A stretch of DNA of 64,000 nt from Amycolatopsis sp. 195334CR (GTDB taxonomy: Bacteria > Actinomycetota > Actinomycetes > Mycobacteriales > Pseudonocardiaceae): the NCBI RefSeq assembly GCF_017309385.1, contig NZ_JAFJMJ010000001.1, forward strand, positions 2,294,001-2,358,000, read 5' to 3'. The notes beneath the pieces were generated by a model. It saw only the letters and a list, made by a program, of their open reading frames with translations, had not been told where the DNA came from and did not search any database. Numbering within the stretch: the stretch's first letter is position 1; the number at the start of each line of letters is the position of its first letter. The translations under genes were made by a program, and so were the position numbers. This document shows, piece after piece, positions 8,621 to 17,482 of the stretch.

Positions 8621-10224
8621 GCGACGGTCCCAGAGTCCACTTCGAACTCGACCACCCGCCCGCCGAGTTCGTGGTGCCGGGCGACGTCCTGCCGGTCAGC
8701 GGCTGGGCGCTGCTGGACGGGTTCGCGCCGAGCTTCGCCGAGGTGCTGGTCGACGGCGCGGCACCGGTCAGCGCGCGCATCCGCATCCCGCGTGCCGACG
8801 TGGCCGCCGGGTTCCCGAACTACGGCGAGGCAGGCACCTGCGGGTTCGAGGCCCGCGTGGCGCTGGACCTGCCGCCCGGCGCCGAGCACCGGGTGTCGCT
8901 GCGGGTCCGGCTGCGCCACCACGAAGCCGGTGAGTGGACCTCCCCCGCGCGCTACTGCACGGTCCGCAATCCCGCGCGTGACACCGACGACGAGCAGCTC
9001 GCGGCCGCGCTGCGCACGCGCTCGGGCAGCCTGCTGACCCAGGTGCGCGCCGAGGCCGATCCGCGCCACGTGCTGGTCTTCTCGCACGGGCTGCACCTCG
9101 GCGGCGGTCAGCTGTGGTTGCAGGAACTGCTGAACGGGCTGGTCAAGCAGCACGGCTGGCGGGTCACCGTGGTCACCCCGGTGGACGGGCCGCTGCGGCA
9201 GGACTGCGCCGATCTCGGCATCGACGTGCACCTGACCCGGCCGTACCAGGTGGACACCGTCGCCGCGTACGAAGGCCACGTCGCCGAGCTGGCCCTCATC
9301 GCGAAGACCTCCGGCGCGAGCGTCGCGCTGGTCAACACGATCACCGCGTTCCCCGGGGTTGACGCGGCCCAGCGCGCCGGGCTGCCGGTGACCTGGGCGG
9401 TGCACGAGAGCTTCCCGCTGGGCACGTTCGCCTACGAGACCTGGCGGGCGGGGATGAACCCGACCGTGCGGGCGCGCTGGGAGCAGTTGTTCGCCGAGGC
9501 GGACCAGCTCACCTTCGTCGCCGACGCGACCAGGGAGATGTACGAGCGGTACAGCCCGGCCCACCGCGGCCGGACCATTCGCTACGGCTCGCCGATGGTG
9601 CGCTTCGACGGGCGGACCAGCGGCCGGGTGCGGCACGAGGCACGCGAGCGGCTCGGCCTGCCGCCGGACGCGCTGGTGGTGCTGAACGTCGGGATCATGG
9701 AGCCGCGCAAGGGCCAGGCCGGGCTGATCGCGGCGATGGACCGCGTCCGGCGGCGGCACCCCGAGGTGCTGCTGACCGTGGTCGGGTACCACGACTCGCA
9801 GTACGGGCTGGCCACCGCGGAGCTGGTGCGCCGGATGGGCCTCGGTGACTGGGTGAACCTGGTCGAGGTGCAGCGCGACCCGGTGCCGTGGTTCCAGGCG
9901 GCGGACCTCTTCGTGAACAGTTCCGATCTGGAGTCGCTGCCGCGGTCGATCCTGGAGGCGGTGTGCGTCGGGCTGCCGGTGGTGGCCAGCGACGTGTTCG
10001 GCGCGCGGGAGATCGTCGCCGACGGCCGCACCGGCTGGCTGTTCGAACCGAACGACGTGGACGCGCTGGCCGTCGCCCTGCTGCGGGCGCTGGAAACCCC
10101 GGCGCGGGAGCGGGCGGAGATCGCCGCGGCGGCCTTCGCCGAACTGTCCGGCTGGCTCGATCCGGCGGGTTATGCCGCCGAATACTCGCAGGTGCTGGAA
10201 TGCTTGGGGACCAATGATGACTGA
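8617..10224 (+). CDS. GT4-type glycosyltransferase with N-terminal beta domain
   Basis: 535 residues. The first 110 or so residues form a separate, strand-rich region (VHFELDHPPAEF, VSGWALLDGF). The GT-B domain begins near residue 150 with FSHGLHLGGGQLWLQELL, and the C-terminal half contains VLNVGIMEPRKGQ and the E-x7-E nucleotide-sugar motif in ESLPRSILEAVCVGLPVVASD, typical of family GT4. GTG 8617 overlaps the previous TGA. The enzyme should use a nucleotide sugar in the cytoplasm to extend a glycan. The N-terminal extension may bind the acceptor polymer; that is speculation. Confidence 0.88.
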   Translation: MSDGPRVHFELDHPPAEFVVPGDVLPVSGWALLDGFAPSFAEVLVDGAAPVSARIRIPRADVAAGFPNYGEAGTCGFEARVALDLPPGAEHRVSLRVRLRHHEAGEWTSPARYCTVRNPARDTDDEQLAAALRTRSGSLLTQVRAEADPRHVLVFSHGLHLGGGQLWLQELLNGLVKQHGWRVTVVTPVDGPLRQDCADLGIDVHLTRPYQVDTVAAYEGHVAELALIAKTSGASVALVNTITAFPGVDAAQRAGLPVTWAVHESFPLGTFAYETWRAGMNPTVRARWEQLFAEADQLTFVADATREMYERYSPAHRGRTIRYGSPMVRFDGRTSGRVRHEARERLGLPPDALVVLNVGIMEPRKGQAGLIAAMDRVRRRHPEVLLTVVGYHDSQYGLATAELVRRMGLGDWVNLVEVQRDPVPWFQAADLFVNSSDLESLPRSILEAVCVGLPVVASDVFGAREIVADGRTGWLFEPNDVDALAVALLRALETPARERAEIAAAAFAELSGWLDPAGYAAEYSQVLECLGTNDD

Positions 10225-10786
10225 CCGTGAATTCAGCACGTTGCCCGGACCGGTGCGCGCCGAGCTGACCCGGCTGCGGGCCGAGCGCGAGGTGTACACC
10301 GCCGAACGCGACCGCCTGCGCGGCGAGCTGGCCGAGGCCGAGGCGAAGCTCGCCGAGGTCACCGCGGAGCGCGACGAGCTGGCCGAGACCCTGAACGGCG
10401 AACGGTCCGAGGAGCACCTCGCCTCGCTCACCCGCCGTGCCGACGAGGCGGAGGCCGAGGCACGCGAGCAGACCGCGGAAGCCGAGGCCCAGCGCCAGGA
10501 GACCATCGCCGCCAGGGCCGAGCGGGACACCCTGCGCGCGGAACTGGCGGCTACCCGCGGTGAGCGCGACCGGCTGCGCCTGACCCTGCTCGACGCCGAG
10601 CTGAGCCTGGCCGGGCAGCCGATGCCGGTCCGCCGCGCGCCGGGTGGCCCGGAGTCCGACGAGCGCGCCGCCCAGCTGGCCGCCGAGGTCGCCGAGTTGT
10701 CGAACGAGCTGGAAGCGACCAGATCCACGATCAGCTGGCGCGTCACCGCGCCGCTGCGAGCCGTGCGGAAGCGGACCGCGCGCTGA
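10214..10786 (+). CDS. Coiled-coil protein ending in an SWRxTAPLR motif
   Basis: 190 residues, nearly all predicted helix. Residues 15-170 are rich in Glu, Arg, Ala and Leu in heptad-like spacing, for example LRAEREVYTAERDRLRGELA, so a long coiled coil is likely. The C-terminus ISWRVTAPLRAVRK is a motif often seen at the end of coiled coils attached to polysaccharide glycosyltransferases and methyltransferases. Two adjacent ATG codons (10214, 10217) overlap the end of the upstream gene, and the stop overlaps the next ATG. In this operon it may act as a length ruler or scaffold for the glycan enzymes; this is inference from WbdD-type systems. Confidence 0.78.
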   Translation: MMTDREFSTLPGPVRAELTRLRAEREVYTAERDRLRGELAEAEAKLAEVTAERDELAETLNGERSEEHLASLTRRADEAEAEAREQTAEAEAQRQETIAARAERDTLRAELAATRGERDRLRLTLLDAELSLAGQPMPVRRAPGGPESDERAAQLAAEVAELSNELEATRSTISWRVTAPLRAVRKRTAR

Positions 10787-12552
10787 TGGTGGACCTGTGC
10801 TTCGTGTCGGGGATCGGCGGCTCGGTCTTCATCGACGAACTGCTCGACGTGGTCGCCGACGCCGTCCAGCGCGCCGGTGGCCGCGTGCGGACCGCTGCGG
10901 GCCGGTTCCCGGAACCCCGCGCGGACACCGTGTACGTGACCGTGCCGCACGAGTACTTCATCCTCACCCCGGAACACCTCCAGCCGACGCCGGAGCAGCT
11001 GGCCCGCACGATCGGGTTCTGCGTGGAGCACCCCGGCACGCTGTCGTTCGAGCGGACCGCGAAGTACCTGCCGAAGCTGGCGTGCGGGGTGGACATCAAC
11101 CTCGACTCCACCGAGGAGCTGCGGCGGCAGGGCAACCGCGTCGAGCACTTCCAGCTCGGCTACACCCCGCTGTGGGACCGCTGGGGCGGTGACCCGGACA
11201 GCCCGCGCGAGGTGGACGTCACCTACCTGGGCACCGAGGAGCGGCGGCGGTCGCGGCTGATCGCGTCGTACTGGCGGGACCTGGAGGGCCTGCGCTCGCG
11301 GTTGCTGGTGCCACCGCACGAGATGATGGGCCCGGCGCGGGTCGACTTCCTGCCGGGCTCGGCGAAGCACGAGCACCTGGCGAACTCGCGGATGCTGATC
11401 AACCTGCACCGCGGCACCACGGTCGCGCTGGAGTGGGTGCGGGTGCTCGAAGCGCTGTGCAACGGGTGCGTGGTGCTGACCGAGCCGTCGGCGGACCTGG
11501 ACCCGCTGGTGCCGGGTGAGCACCTGGTGGTCGCGCGGCCGGAGGCGCTGGGCGCCGCGGCGGCGGCGCTGGCCACGCAGCCGTCGCGCGAGCGGGACCT
11601 GCGGCTCGCGGGATACGACTTCGTGCGGAACAAGCTGGACCTGCCGGGGTCCGCGCAGATGTTGATGGACCTGGCCGCCGGGCTGGTCACGGGCTCGTCG
11701 GAACTGGTCGAGACGCCGCTGACCCGGCTCGCGGTCGGGTCGCGCTCGGCGGCGGAGTCGCTGTCGGTGGAGACCCCGGCGTGGGACGTCCGGTTCGCGC
11801 CGGGGCCGCACGGGCCGTCCGGGGAGTCGGACCCCTCGGCGTGCGCGATGGCGGTCGACCGGATCCGGTACGCGCGCCGGGCCGCCACGCGGCAGTGGAT
11901 CTCGGGCACGCCGGTCTTCGCGGACGCCTCGCGGGCGCCGGTCGACGTGCTGCTGGTGCGGCGGCCCGGTGAGCCGGACCCGGTGGAACTGGCCGGTGAC
12001 CTGCTCAACGGCACGGTGCTGCCGCGCCGGGTCCTGGTCGGCGAGGACGGTGCGCTGACCAGTTCGGCGGCGCGGCCGTTCGACGTGCTGGAGCAGGAGT
12101 TCGCGCTCGGGCGCGGGTACACGCGGAACGCGCTGCTGGAGCGGTCGGACGCGCCTTGGCTGCTGGTGGTGGACGCCGGTCTGCGTGCTTCGCCGGTGCT
12201 GCTGGAACGGCTACTCGAAGCGGGGACGGACGTGGCGCACTGCCTGATCGGCGATCCGGTCGAGGGCCTGGTTGCCGCGCTGCCCGCCGAGGCCCGCCGC
12301 CTCCGGCGGCTGCCGTACCTGGGGTGCGGGTACCTGGTGCACCGCTCGGTGGTGGACACCCTCGGCGGGTGGACCGAGGACCCGCTGTTCGACGAGCTGG
12401 AGGACCACGTGTTCTGGCGCGGCGTGGTCGACGGGGGGCACCGGAGCACGCTGGTGCAGCAGGTCCTGCTGCGCCGGATGCGCCCGGATCCCGCCCCGCG
12501 CCCGGTCGACCTCGACCCGCACCGCGTGTGGGCGGCTGTTCAGGCTGGTTAG
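10786..12552 (+). CDS. Putative two-domain glycosyltransferase (CgeB/GT1-like plus GT-A-like region)
   Basis: 588 residues. The N-terminal 300 or so residues contain ANSRMLINLHRGTTVALEWV and VRVLEALCNGCVVLTE, as in CgeB-like GT-B proteins of surface polysaccharide loci. The C-terminal part has LLVVDAGLRASPVLLERLL after an ALGRGYTRNALLE segment, similar to the donor-site Asp region of a GT-A glycosyltransferase. The two halves would add or transfer sugars on the same polymer. The ATG overlaps the previous TGA. It is the last gene of the operon that starts at 4944; the 102 bases after it hold no clear terminator. Confidence 0.72.
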   Translation: MVDLCFVSGIGGSVFIDELLDVVADAVQRAGGRVRTAAGRFPEPRADTVYVTVPHEYFILTPEHLQPTPEQLARTIGFCVEHPGTLSFERTAKYLPKLACGVDINLDSTEELRRQGNRVEHFQLGYTPLWDRWGGDPDSPREVDVTYLGTEERRRSRLIASYWRDLEGLRSRLLVPPHEMMGPARVDFLPGSAKHEHLANSRMLINLHRGTTVALEWVRVLEALCNGCVVLTEPSADLDPLVPGEHLVVARPEALGAAAAALATQPSRERDLRLAGYDFVRNKLDLPGSAQMLMDLAAGLVTGSSELVETPLTRLAVGSRSAAESLSVETPAWDVRFAPGPHGPSGESDPSACAMAVDRIRYARRAATRQWISGTPVFADASRAPVDVLLVRRPGEPDPVELAGDLLNGTVLPRRVLVGEDGALTSSAARPFDVLEQEFALGRGYTRNALLERSDAPWLLVVDAGLRASPVLLERLLEAGTDVAHCLIGDPVEGLVAALPAEARRLRRLPYLGCGYLVHRSVVDTLGGWTEDPLFDELEDHVFWRGVVDGGHRSTLVQQVLLRRMRPDPAPRPVDLDPHRVWAAVQAG

Positions 12553-12654
12553 GCCGCCGGGTCGGCCGATCGGGTGAGGTCGGCCGACGCGCGGAACGCA
12601 TCCCACTCCCGTGCGCCTCTCTGAAGGAGCATCCGAGGGAGAAGGGAGGCGGCC

Positions 12655-12735
12655 ATGTGGGTGGAGATCACCGTCGTCGCCGTGCTCGGGGTGGTGTTCC
12701 TGGTGCGCCTGGCAATGCAACTCCGACGAGACTGA
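12655..12735 (+). CDS. 26-residue single-TM membrane peptide
   Basis: A short frame encodes a peptide beginning MWVEITVVAVLGVVFLVRLA and ending MQLRRD. A strong GGGAGG ribosome site sits about five bases before the ATG. The composition is that of a small membrane protein: acidic residue at the N-terminal end, about 17 hydrophobic residues, then a basic tail, giving an inside-positive C-terminus. It follows the glycan operon by 102 bases and may be co-transcribed. It matches no family I know, and the evidence is the ribosome site and the peptide pattern only. Confidence 0.45.
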   Translation: MWVEITVVAVLGVVFLVRLAMQLRRD

Positions 12736-12770
12736 AGCCGGGTCGCGGCTGGTCAGGCGCCCGCGGGCCG

Positions 12771-12840
12771 CGGTGCCGGTCGGGCCGCAGCCGGTGTCGG
12801 TCGGGCGGCGCAGGCCAGGTCTCGGCCGGTGCCGGTCGGG
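12771..12840 (+). repeat. Three degenerate 14-bp direct repeats
   Basis: The 14-mer CGGTGCCGGTCGGG or a one-base variant occurs at 12771, 12792 and 12827, spaced 21 and 35 bases, in a noncoding G/C-rich stretch between the small peptide and the convergent gene at 12860. No function is evident. Confidence 0.4.
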
Positions 12841-12859
12841 GCGTGGCGTGGCGGTGCGG

Positions 12860-13306
12860 TCAGGCGGCGGCGGTGGCGGTCAGTGCGTCCCGGTACCAGT
12901 CGGGCATGTGGGCCTCGTCGCGCGGGAAGCGGTGTTGCTCGACCTCGACGTCCTGGGAGCCGAGCGGCTCGCGGAAGGCGGGCTCGACGCCATCGTTGTA
13001 CTGCATGGTGAAGTGCTCCGGCCCGTCCAGCACGTAGCGCGCGGCGAACCAGGTGCCCTCACCCTCGCGGTACATCCCACCCCGCAGGTCCTGGAAGCGG
13101 TGCCACGCCTCGACCGGCGGCTCCCACACCTCGGTCTCGCCGTTCCCCCCGGTCAGCCCGGTCCGGACATCGATGTGCGTGCCGACCTGGCGGTATTCGA
13201 TCTCCAGCCGCTGCCAGTCGGCGGGGAGCGCGGCGAGCACGGTGCTCGTCAGCTCCTCGATCTTCTCGCCCTGCTGGTCACTGTCGAGCGTCGGCCATGC
13301 GGCCAT
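12860..13306 (-). CDS. Hypothetical protein, possibly YezG/DUF600-like
   Basis: 148 residues, soluble and acidic. The start has a helix followed by VLAALPADWQRLEIEYRQVG, and then alternating strands and aromatic residues such as WHRFQDLRGGMYR and FAARYVLDG. The LPxDW...E....G pattern resembles DUF600 (YezG) immunity proteins that neutralise contact-dependent toxins, but no toxin gene is adjacent, so this is tentative. It starts at ATG 13306 without a strong ribosome site. It lies downstream of the SulP remnant on the same strand. Confidence 0.65.
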   Translation of the reverse strand: MAAWPTLDSDQQGEKIEELTSTVLAALPADWQRLEIEYRQVGTHIDVRTGLTGGNGETEVWEPPVEAWHRFQDLRGGMYREGEGTWFAARYVLDGPEHFTMQYNDGVEPAFREPLGSQDVEVEQHRFPRDEAHMPDWYRDALTATAAA

Positions 13307-13410
13307 GGATCCGGTCCCCTCATGATCGAACTACTGTCCGAAGTGACCATATCGCTCCATTGGCGTAACCGCAGCGTTTTCAACGTGAGCTTTGTGACTT
13401 TGGGTGAGAT

Positions 13411-14626
13411 TCAGCCGGATGCGGAAAATTCGCCGCTCAGGCGCTTGTGCAGGACGCCGCTCGGCTCGTTCAGGCCCAGGATGGTGACCGTTTTGCCCCG
13501 GCTCGCGTACTTCCTCGTGACCGCGTCGAGCGCCGCGACCGAGGAGGCGTCCCAGATGTGCGCGCCGGACAGGTCGATCACCACCCGGTCCGGGTCGCCG
13601 GCGTAGTCGAACCGCTGCACCAGCTCGTTGCTGGAGGCGAAGAACAGCTCGCCGGTCACCGCGTAGACCACCTCCCCGCCGTCCGGATCGGTGACCGCGG
13701 TGACCTCGACCAGCCGCGCCACCCGGCGCGCGAAGATCACCATCGCCAGGATCGAGCCGACCACCACGGCGACGGTCGCCACCATCACCGAGGTCTCGCC
13801 GAGCGGCATCCGCCGCAGCGTGCCCGGCGCGATGCTGTGCCAGTCGAAGGTGCCCACCGACACCAGCACCATCACCGCCACCAGCGCGGCCATCGGGATG
13901 TCCGAAACCAGCGGCCCGAACACGATGCACAGCACCATCAGGAAGGCCCCGGCGAGAAAGGTGGACAACCGCGTCCGCGCACCGTTCTTCACGTTGATCA
14001 TGGTCTGGCCGATCATCGCGCAACCGCCCATGCCGCCGAAGAAACCGGTGACCACGTTCGCGATGCCCTGCCCGACGGCCTCGCGGGTCTTGCCGGACCG
14101 CGTGTCGGTCAGCTCGTCGACCAGCTTCGCGGTCATCAGCGACTCCATCAGCCCGACCAGCGCCAGCGCGAACGCGTACGGCGCGATCAGCCCGAGCGTG
14201 CCCCAGGTGAACGGCACCTCCGGCACCCCGGGCACCGGCAGTGATGACGGCAGTTCGCCCCGGTCGCCGACGGTCGGCACGGCGATGCCCGCGCCGATGG
14301 TCAACGCGGTCAGCGCGACGATCGAGACCAGCGGCGCGGGCACCGCCTTGGTGAGCTTGGGTCGGCCAGTTCGGGCAGCTGGGCCAGGAAGATCAGGACC
14401 GCCAGCGAGTTGACGAAGCCGACCATCACGCTGCGCGGCACGAAGCGCACTCGAAGCCGTGCTCCCGCGAGATCGGCGCGATCACCAGTGCCACCGCCCC
14501 GGTCGCGGCGGAGATCATCGCCGGGCGGCCGCCGGCGATCGCGATCACCACGGCCATGGTGAACGAGGCGAACAGGCTGACGCTCGGATCGACGCCGGCG
14601 ATGATCGAGAACGAGATCAGGTGACG
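13411..14626 (-). pseudogene. SulP-family anion transporter with STAS domain, decayed
   Basis: From the upstream end the remnant reads [20 protein letters not shown], then (other frame) [20 protein letters not shown], then (third frame) [20 protein letters not shown] through the transport domain to a STAS domain (VVIDLSGAHIWDASSVAALD) and stop at 13411. Compared with actinobacterial SulP proteins, the N-terminal helix is missing, roughly 25 residues are lost at about 14450, about 19 at about 14350, one or two near the INVK motif, and about 11 in VATVAVVVGSI. Two of the losses shift the frame. There is no intact start. An assembly error in hairpin-rich sequence is an alternative to true decay. 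Confidence 0.82.
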
Positions 14627-14655
14627 CGGCGGTGGGGGTCACCGAACGCTACCCG

Positions 14656-15324
14656 TCACGCCCCGCGCGGCTTCACCAAGCCCGACTCGTAGGCCAGCAC
14701 CACCAGCTGCGCCCGGTCGCGCGCGGCGATCTTGGTCATGATCCGGCTGACGTGCGTGCGCGCGGTGGCGGTGGAGATCACCAGGTGCTCGGCGATCTCG
14801 TCGTTGGACAGCCCGCCCGCGACCAGCGCCAGCACCTCGCGCTCCCGGTCGGTGATCTCGCGGATCGCGCCGGTGTCCACCCGGCGGTGCTCAGGCCGCC
14901 CGACGAACTCGGCGATCAGCCGCCGGGTCACCGTCGGCGCCAGCAGCGCCTCCCCCGACGCGATCACCCGCAGGGCCCGCAGCAGTTCCACCGGCTCGGT
15001 GTCCTTGAGCAGGAACCCGCTGGCCCCGGACCGCAGCGCCTCGTAGACGTACTCGTCCACGTCGAAGGTGGTCAGCACGAGCACCTTGACCCCGTCCAGC
15101 TCGGGGTTCACGGTGATCCGCCGGGTGGCCTCCAGCCCGTCCGTGCCGGGCATGCGGATGTCCATCACCACGATGTCCGGCCGCTCCCGGACCGCCAGCT
15201 CGACCGCCTCGGCCCCGTTCCCCGCCTCCCCGCAGACCTCGAACCCGTCCTCGGTCTCCAGCAGCACGCGGAACCCGGCCCGCACCAGCGCCTGGTCGTC
15301 GGCCAGCACCACCCGGATGGTCAT
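14656..15324 (-). CDS. NarL/FixJ-type response regulator
   Basis: 222 residues. The receiver domain has the acidic pair ADD at residues 8-10, phospho-acceptor Asp55 in VVMDIRMPG, Thr near VLVLTTF and Lys in LLKDTEP. A LuxR-type helix-turn-helix follows (ITDREREVLALVAGGLSNDE). It would bind DNA after phosphorylation by the kinase encoded just upstream; the two genes overlap by four bases (ATGA). Targets are not evident. The SulP remnant lies directly downstream on the same strand. Confidence 0.95.
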   Translation of the reverse strand: MTIRVVLADDQALVRAGFRVLLETEDGFEVCGEAGNGAEAVELAVRERPDIVVMDIRMPGTDGLEATRRITVNPELDGVKVLVLTTFDVDEYVYEALRSGASGFLLKDTEPVELLRALRVIASGEALLAPTVTRRLIAEFVGRPEHRRVDTGAIREITDREREVLALVAGGLSNDEIAEHLVISTATARTHVSRIMTKIAARDRAQLVVLAYESGLVKPRGA

Positions 15325-16469
15325 TCGCCGTCCCTCCCGTCCACCGGCAAGCGCAGCCGGACCTCGAACCCGCCGTCCACCGGACCCGCGTCCACGCTGC
15401 CGCCGAGCGCGTCGGCCCGCTCGCGCATCCCGCGCAGCCCGTTGCCGATCCTGGGCGGGGTCGCGCCCATGCCGTTGTCGCGCACCCGCAGCTCCAGCCG
15501 CCCGCCGGAGCGGCCGAAGTGAACGTCCACAGTGGACGGCTGGTTGGCGTGCCGGACCACGTTGGTCAGCGACTCCTGCAGGACGCGGTACGCGGCGCCG
15601 TCGATCGGCGCGGGCAGCTCGCCCGGCTGGCCGTGCACCCGCACGGCGAGCCCGGCGGTCCGCGCGTGCTCCAGGAGTTCGTCCATCTGCGCCAGCCCGG
15701 CGACCGGCCCGCGGTCCTGCCCCGACCGCAGCACGGCCAGCGTGGCCCGCAGGTCGACCAGCGCCGAGGCACTGGCCTCCTTGATGTTGAGCAGTGCTTC
15801 CTTCGCCTGCTCCGGCCGCCGGTCGGCGACGTGCACGGCGACCCCGGCCTGCACGTTGATCATGGCCAGGCTGTGCGCGACCACGTCGTGCACCTCGCGC
15901 GCCACCCGCAGCCGTTCCTGCTCGGCCAGCCGCTGCTCGTGCTCGCGGGCCTGGTCCCGCGCGGCGCGGGTGGCCTCCCGGCGCGCCCGGACCGCGGCGC
16001 CGATGCCGACCATCGCCAGCGCGGCCGCGGCCAGCGCCCCGGACGCGGGCGAGGGCACCGCGTTGCCGCTGGACACCACGTACGCCGCGTACATCACCAC
16101 CAGCAGCGAGCCGCCGGCGATCGCGCCGGCCAGCGCACCGCGGACGATCGTCAGCACGAGCAGCGAGAACGCCGAGGCCACGCTCACCGGCCCGCCGGGG
16201 TAGTCCGACCAGTAGTAGGTCATCGCCAGCACGGAACTGAGCGCGAAGACCACGATCGGGAACCGGCGCGCGACCACCAGCGGCAGCACCGCGGCCGCCA
16301 GCCAGGCGTAGCCCAGCGGGTCGAGCGGGCGGAACGGTTCGGCGACCGGGTCCCATTGGTTCTGCCAGCGCGACGCGGCGCTGGTGACGCCCAGCACAAA
16401 GATCAGCAGCAGCCCGGTCAGGACCAGATCGGCCCAGCCCGGTACCCGCCTTCGACTCCCCGTCACCAC
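15321..16469 (-). CDS. Sensor histidine kinase (HisKA_3 type)
   Basis: 382 residues. The N-terminal half has several membrane helices (about residues 12-160) with little extracellular sequence, so it probably senses a membrane-linked signal. REVHDVVAHSL carries the phospho-acceptor His194 of the HisKA_3 family, and the C-terminal ATPase domain has NVVRHA, VRDNGMG and GNGLRGMRERA. It pairs with the overlapping NarL-type regulator downstream. Two adjacent GTG codons mark the start. The gene contains one copy of the iterated palindrome at 15525. Confidence 0.94.
   Translation of the reverse strand: MVTGSRRRVPGWADLVLTGLLLIFVLGVTSAASRWQNQWDPVAEPFRPLDPLGYAWLAAAVLPLVVARRFPIVVFALSSVLAMTYYWSDYPGGPVSVASAFSLLVLTIVRGALAGAIAGGSLLVVMYAAYVVSSGNAVPSPASGALAAAALAMVGIGAAVRARREATRAARDQAREHEQRLAEQERLRVAREVHDVVAHSLAMINVQAGVAVHVADRRPEQAKEALLNIKEASASALVDLRATLAVLRSGQDRGPVAGLAQMDELLEHARTAGLAVRVHGQPGELPAPIDGAAYRVLQESLTNVVRHANQPSTVDVHFGRSGGRLELRVRDNGMGATPPRIGNGLRGMRERADALGGSVDAGPVDGGFEVRLRLPVDGRDGE
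15525..15537 (-). repeat. Iterated palindrome, copy in histidine kinase gene
   Basis: GTCCACAGTGGAC on the plus strand; in the sense of the host gene it reads GTCCACTGTGGAC and encodes Ser-Thr-Val-Asp. See copies at 28899, 38021, 49353 and 54792. Confidence 0.7.
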
Positions 16470-16541
16470 CTTTGAAAAGCTACGGCACCGGATGGACCAG
16501 CACGTCCGTTCAAAAGCGGCTGTTGGATTACGACGTGTGCG

Positions 16542-17381
16542 TTACGTGAACGCCGGGAGCTTCGCGGCGGTTTCGTCGTCCGCCGGGGTGAACGTGACCA
16601 GTCGCAGTTCCGACCGGCAGCCCAGCCACAGGTAGGTGGCGTCGAAGGCGAGCAGGCCCGCCTCCGGGTGCCGGTAGCGCTTGGTGAAGTTCTTCGGCGC
16701 CGCGACCTCGTGCCGGTTCCACATCACCTCGAACTCCGGCGACTCCGCGCGCAGCCGCTTGACCAGGCACTTCCAGCTCGGTTCGGTGAGGTGACTGGCC
16801 ATCGCGGCGCGGAACTGGGCCACCGACGCGGGCATGTTGTCGGACCAGCCGACGATCCGGGCGCGCCAGTCCGGCCGGGTGAACGCCAGCAGGATCGAGT
16901 TCCGCTCGTCGACCGGCACGTCCGCGACGTCCATCAGCCAGTCGTACCCGCGGTTGAAGGCGAGGATGTCGGTGCGGGTGTTCTGCACGATCGCCGGGAA
17001 CGGCTCCAGCTTGGTCAGCATGCGCTCCAGCCCCGGCGACATCACCGGGCAGTCCGGCGTCGTCGTGCGCGCGACGTCGGCCAGGGTGAACAGGTGGGCG
17101 CTTTCGTTGCGGTCCAGCCGGAGCGTGCGGGCGATCGCGTCCAGCACCTGCTCGGAGGCGCGGATGTCGCGGCCCTGTTCGAGCCAGGTGTACCAGGTGA
17201 CGCCGACCCCGGCGAGCTGCGCGACCTCCTCGCGGCGCAGGCCCGGCGTGCGGCGGCGGGTGCCGTGCGGCAGGCCGACCTCCTCCGGCGCGATCCGCGC
17301 CCGCCTGCTGCGCAGGAAGTCGGCGAGGGCGCGGCGGCGGGCGGCACCCGGCCGCGGCGGCGCGTCGATCATCGTGGTCAC
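16542..17381 (-). CDS. MmyB-type XRE transcriptional regulator
   Basis: 279 residues. The N-terminal helix-turn-helix contains GTRRRTPGLRREEVAQLAGV and the conserved VTWYTWLEQGRD of the actinobacterial MmyB-like group, followed by the MmyB ligand-binding domain with NTRTDILAFNRGYDWLM and RDW-type aromatic residues. These regulators often repress a divergent transporter or oxidoreductase, which fits the DHA2 exporter gene on the other side of an inverted repeat at 17407-17456. Start ATG 17381 is internal to MTTMIDAPPRP; the second ATG is possible. Confidence 0.93.
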   Translation of the reverse strand: MTTMIDAPPRPGAARRRALADFLRSRRARIAPEEVGLPHGTRRRTPGLRREEVAQLAGVGVTWYTWLEQGRDIRASEQVLDAIARTLRLDRNESAHLFTLADVARTTTPDCPVMSPGLERMLTKLEPFPAIVQNTRTDILAFNRGYDWLMDVADVPVDERNSILLAFTRPDWRARIVGWSDNMPASVAQFRAAMASHLTEPSWKCLVKRLRAESPEFEVMWNRHEVAAPKNFTKRYRHPEAGLLAFDATYLWLGCRSELRLVTFTPADDETAAKLPAFT

Positions 17382-17406
17382 CCGTCCACCATGACACCGC
17401 CGCGAG

Positions 17407-17456
17407 CCGGGTACCAGGTAGTCCCGCTACCAGGATGAGCACGGTCTGGTACCCGG
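17407..17456. promoter_or_regulatory. Candidate operator: 11-bp perfect inverted repeat plus third half-site
   Basis: CCGGGTACCAG at 17407-17417 and its exact complement CTGGTACCCGG at 17446-17456 face each other across 28 bases, and a further half-site CTACCAGG lies at 17427. The element sits between the divergent MmyB-type regulator and the exporter, the expected place for the regulator's binding site. Confidence 0.65.
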
Positions 17457-17482
17457 CTGAGCCCGCGCCGAACCTGGGTTCC

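Noticed and set aside
12156..13037. Long Arg/Gly-rich frames across the glycosyltransferase end
   Set aside because: High GC content keeps other frames open; composition is that of an antisense or shifted shadow.
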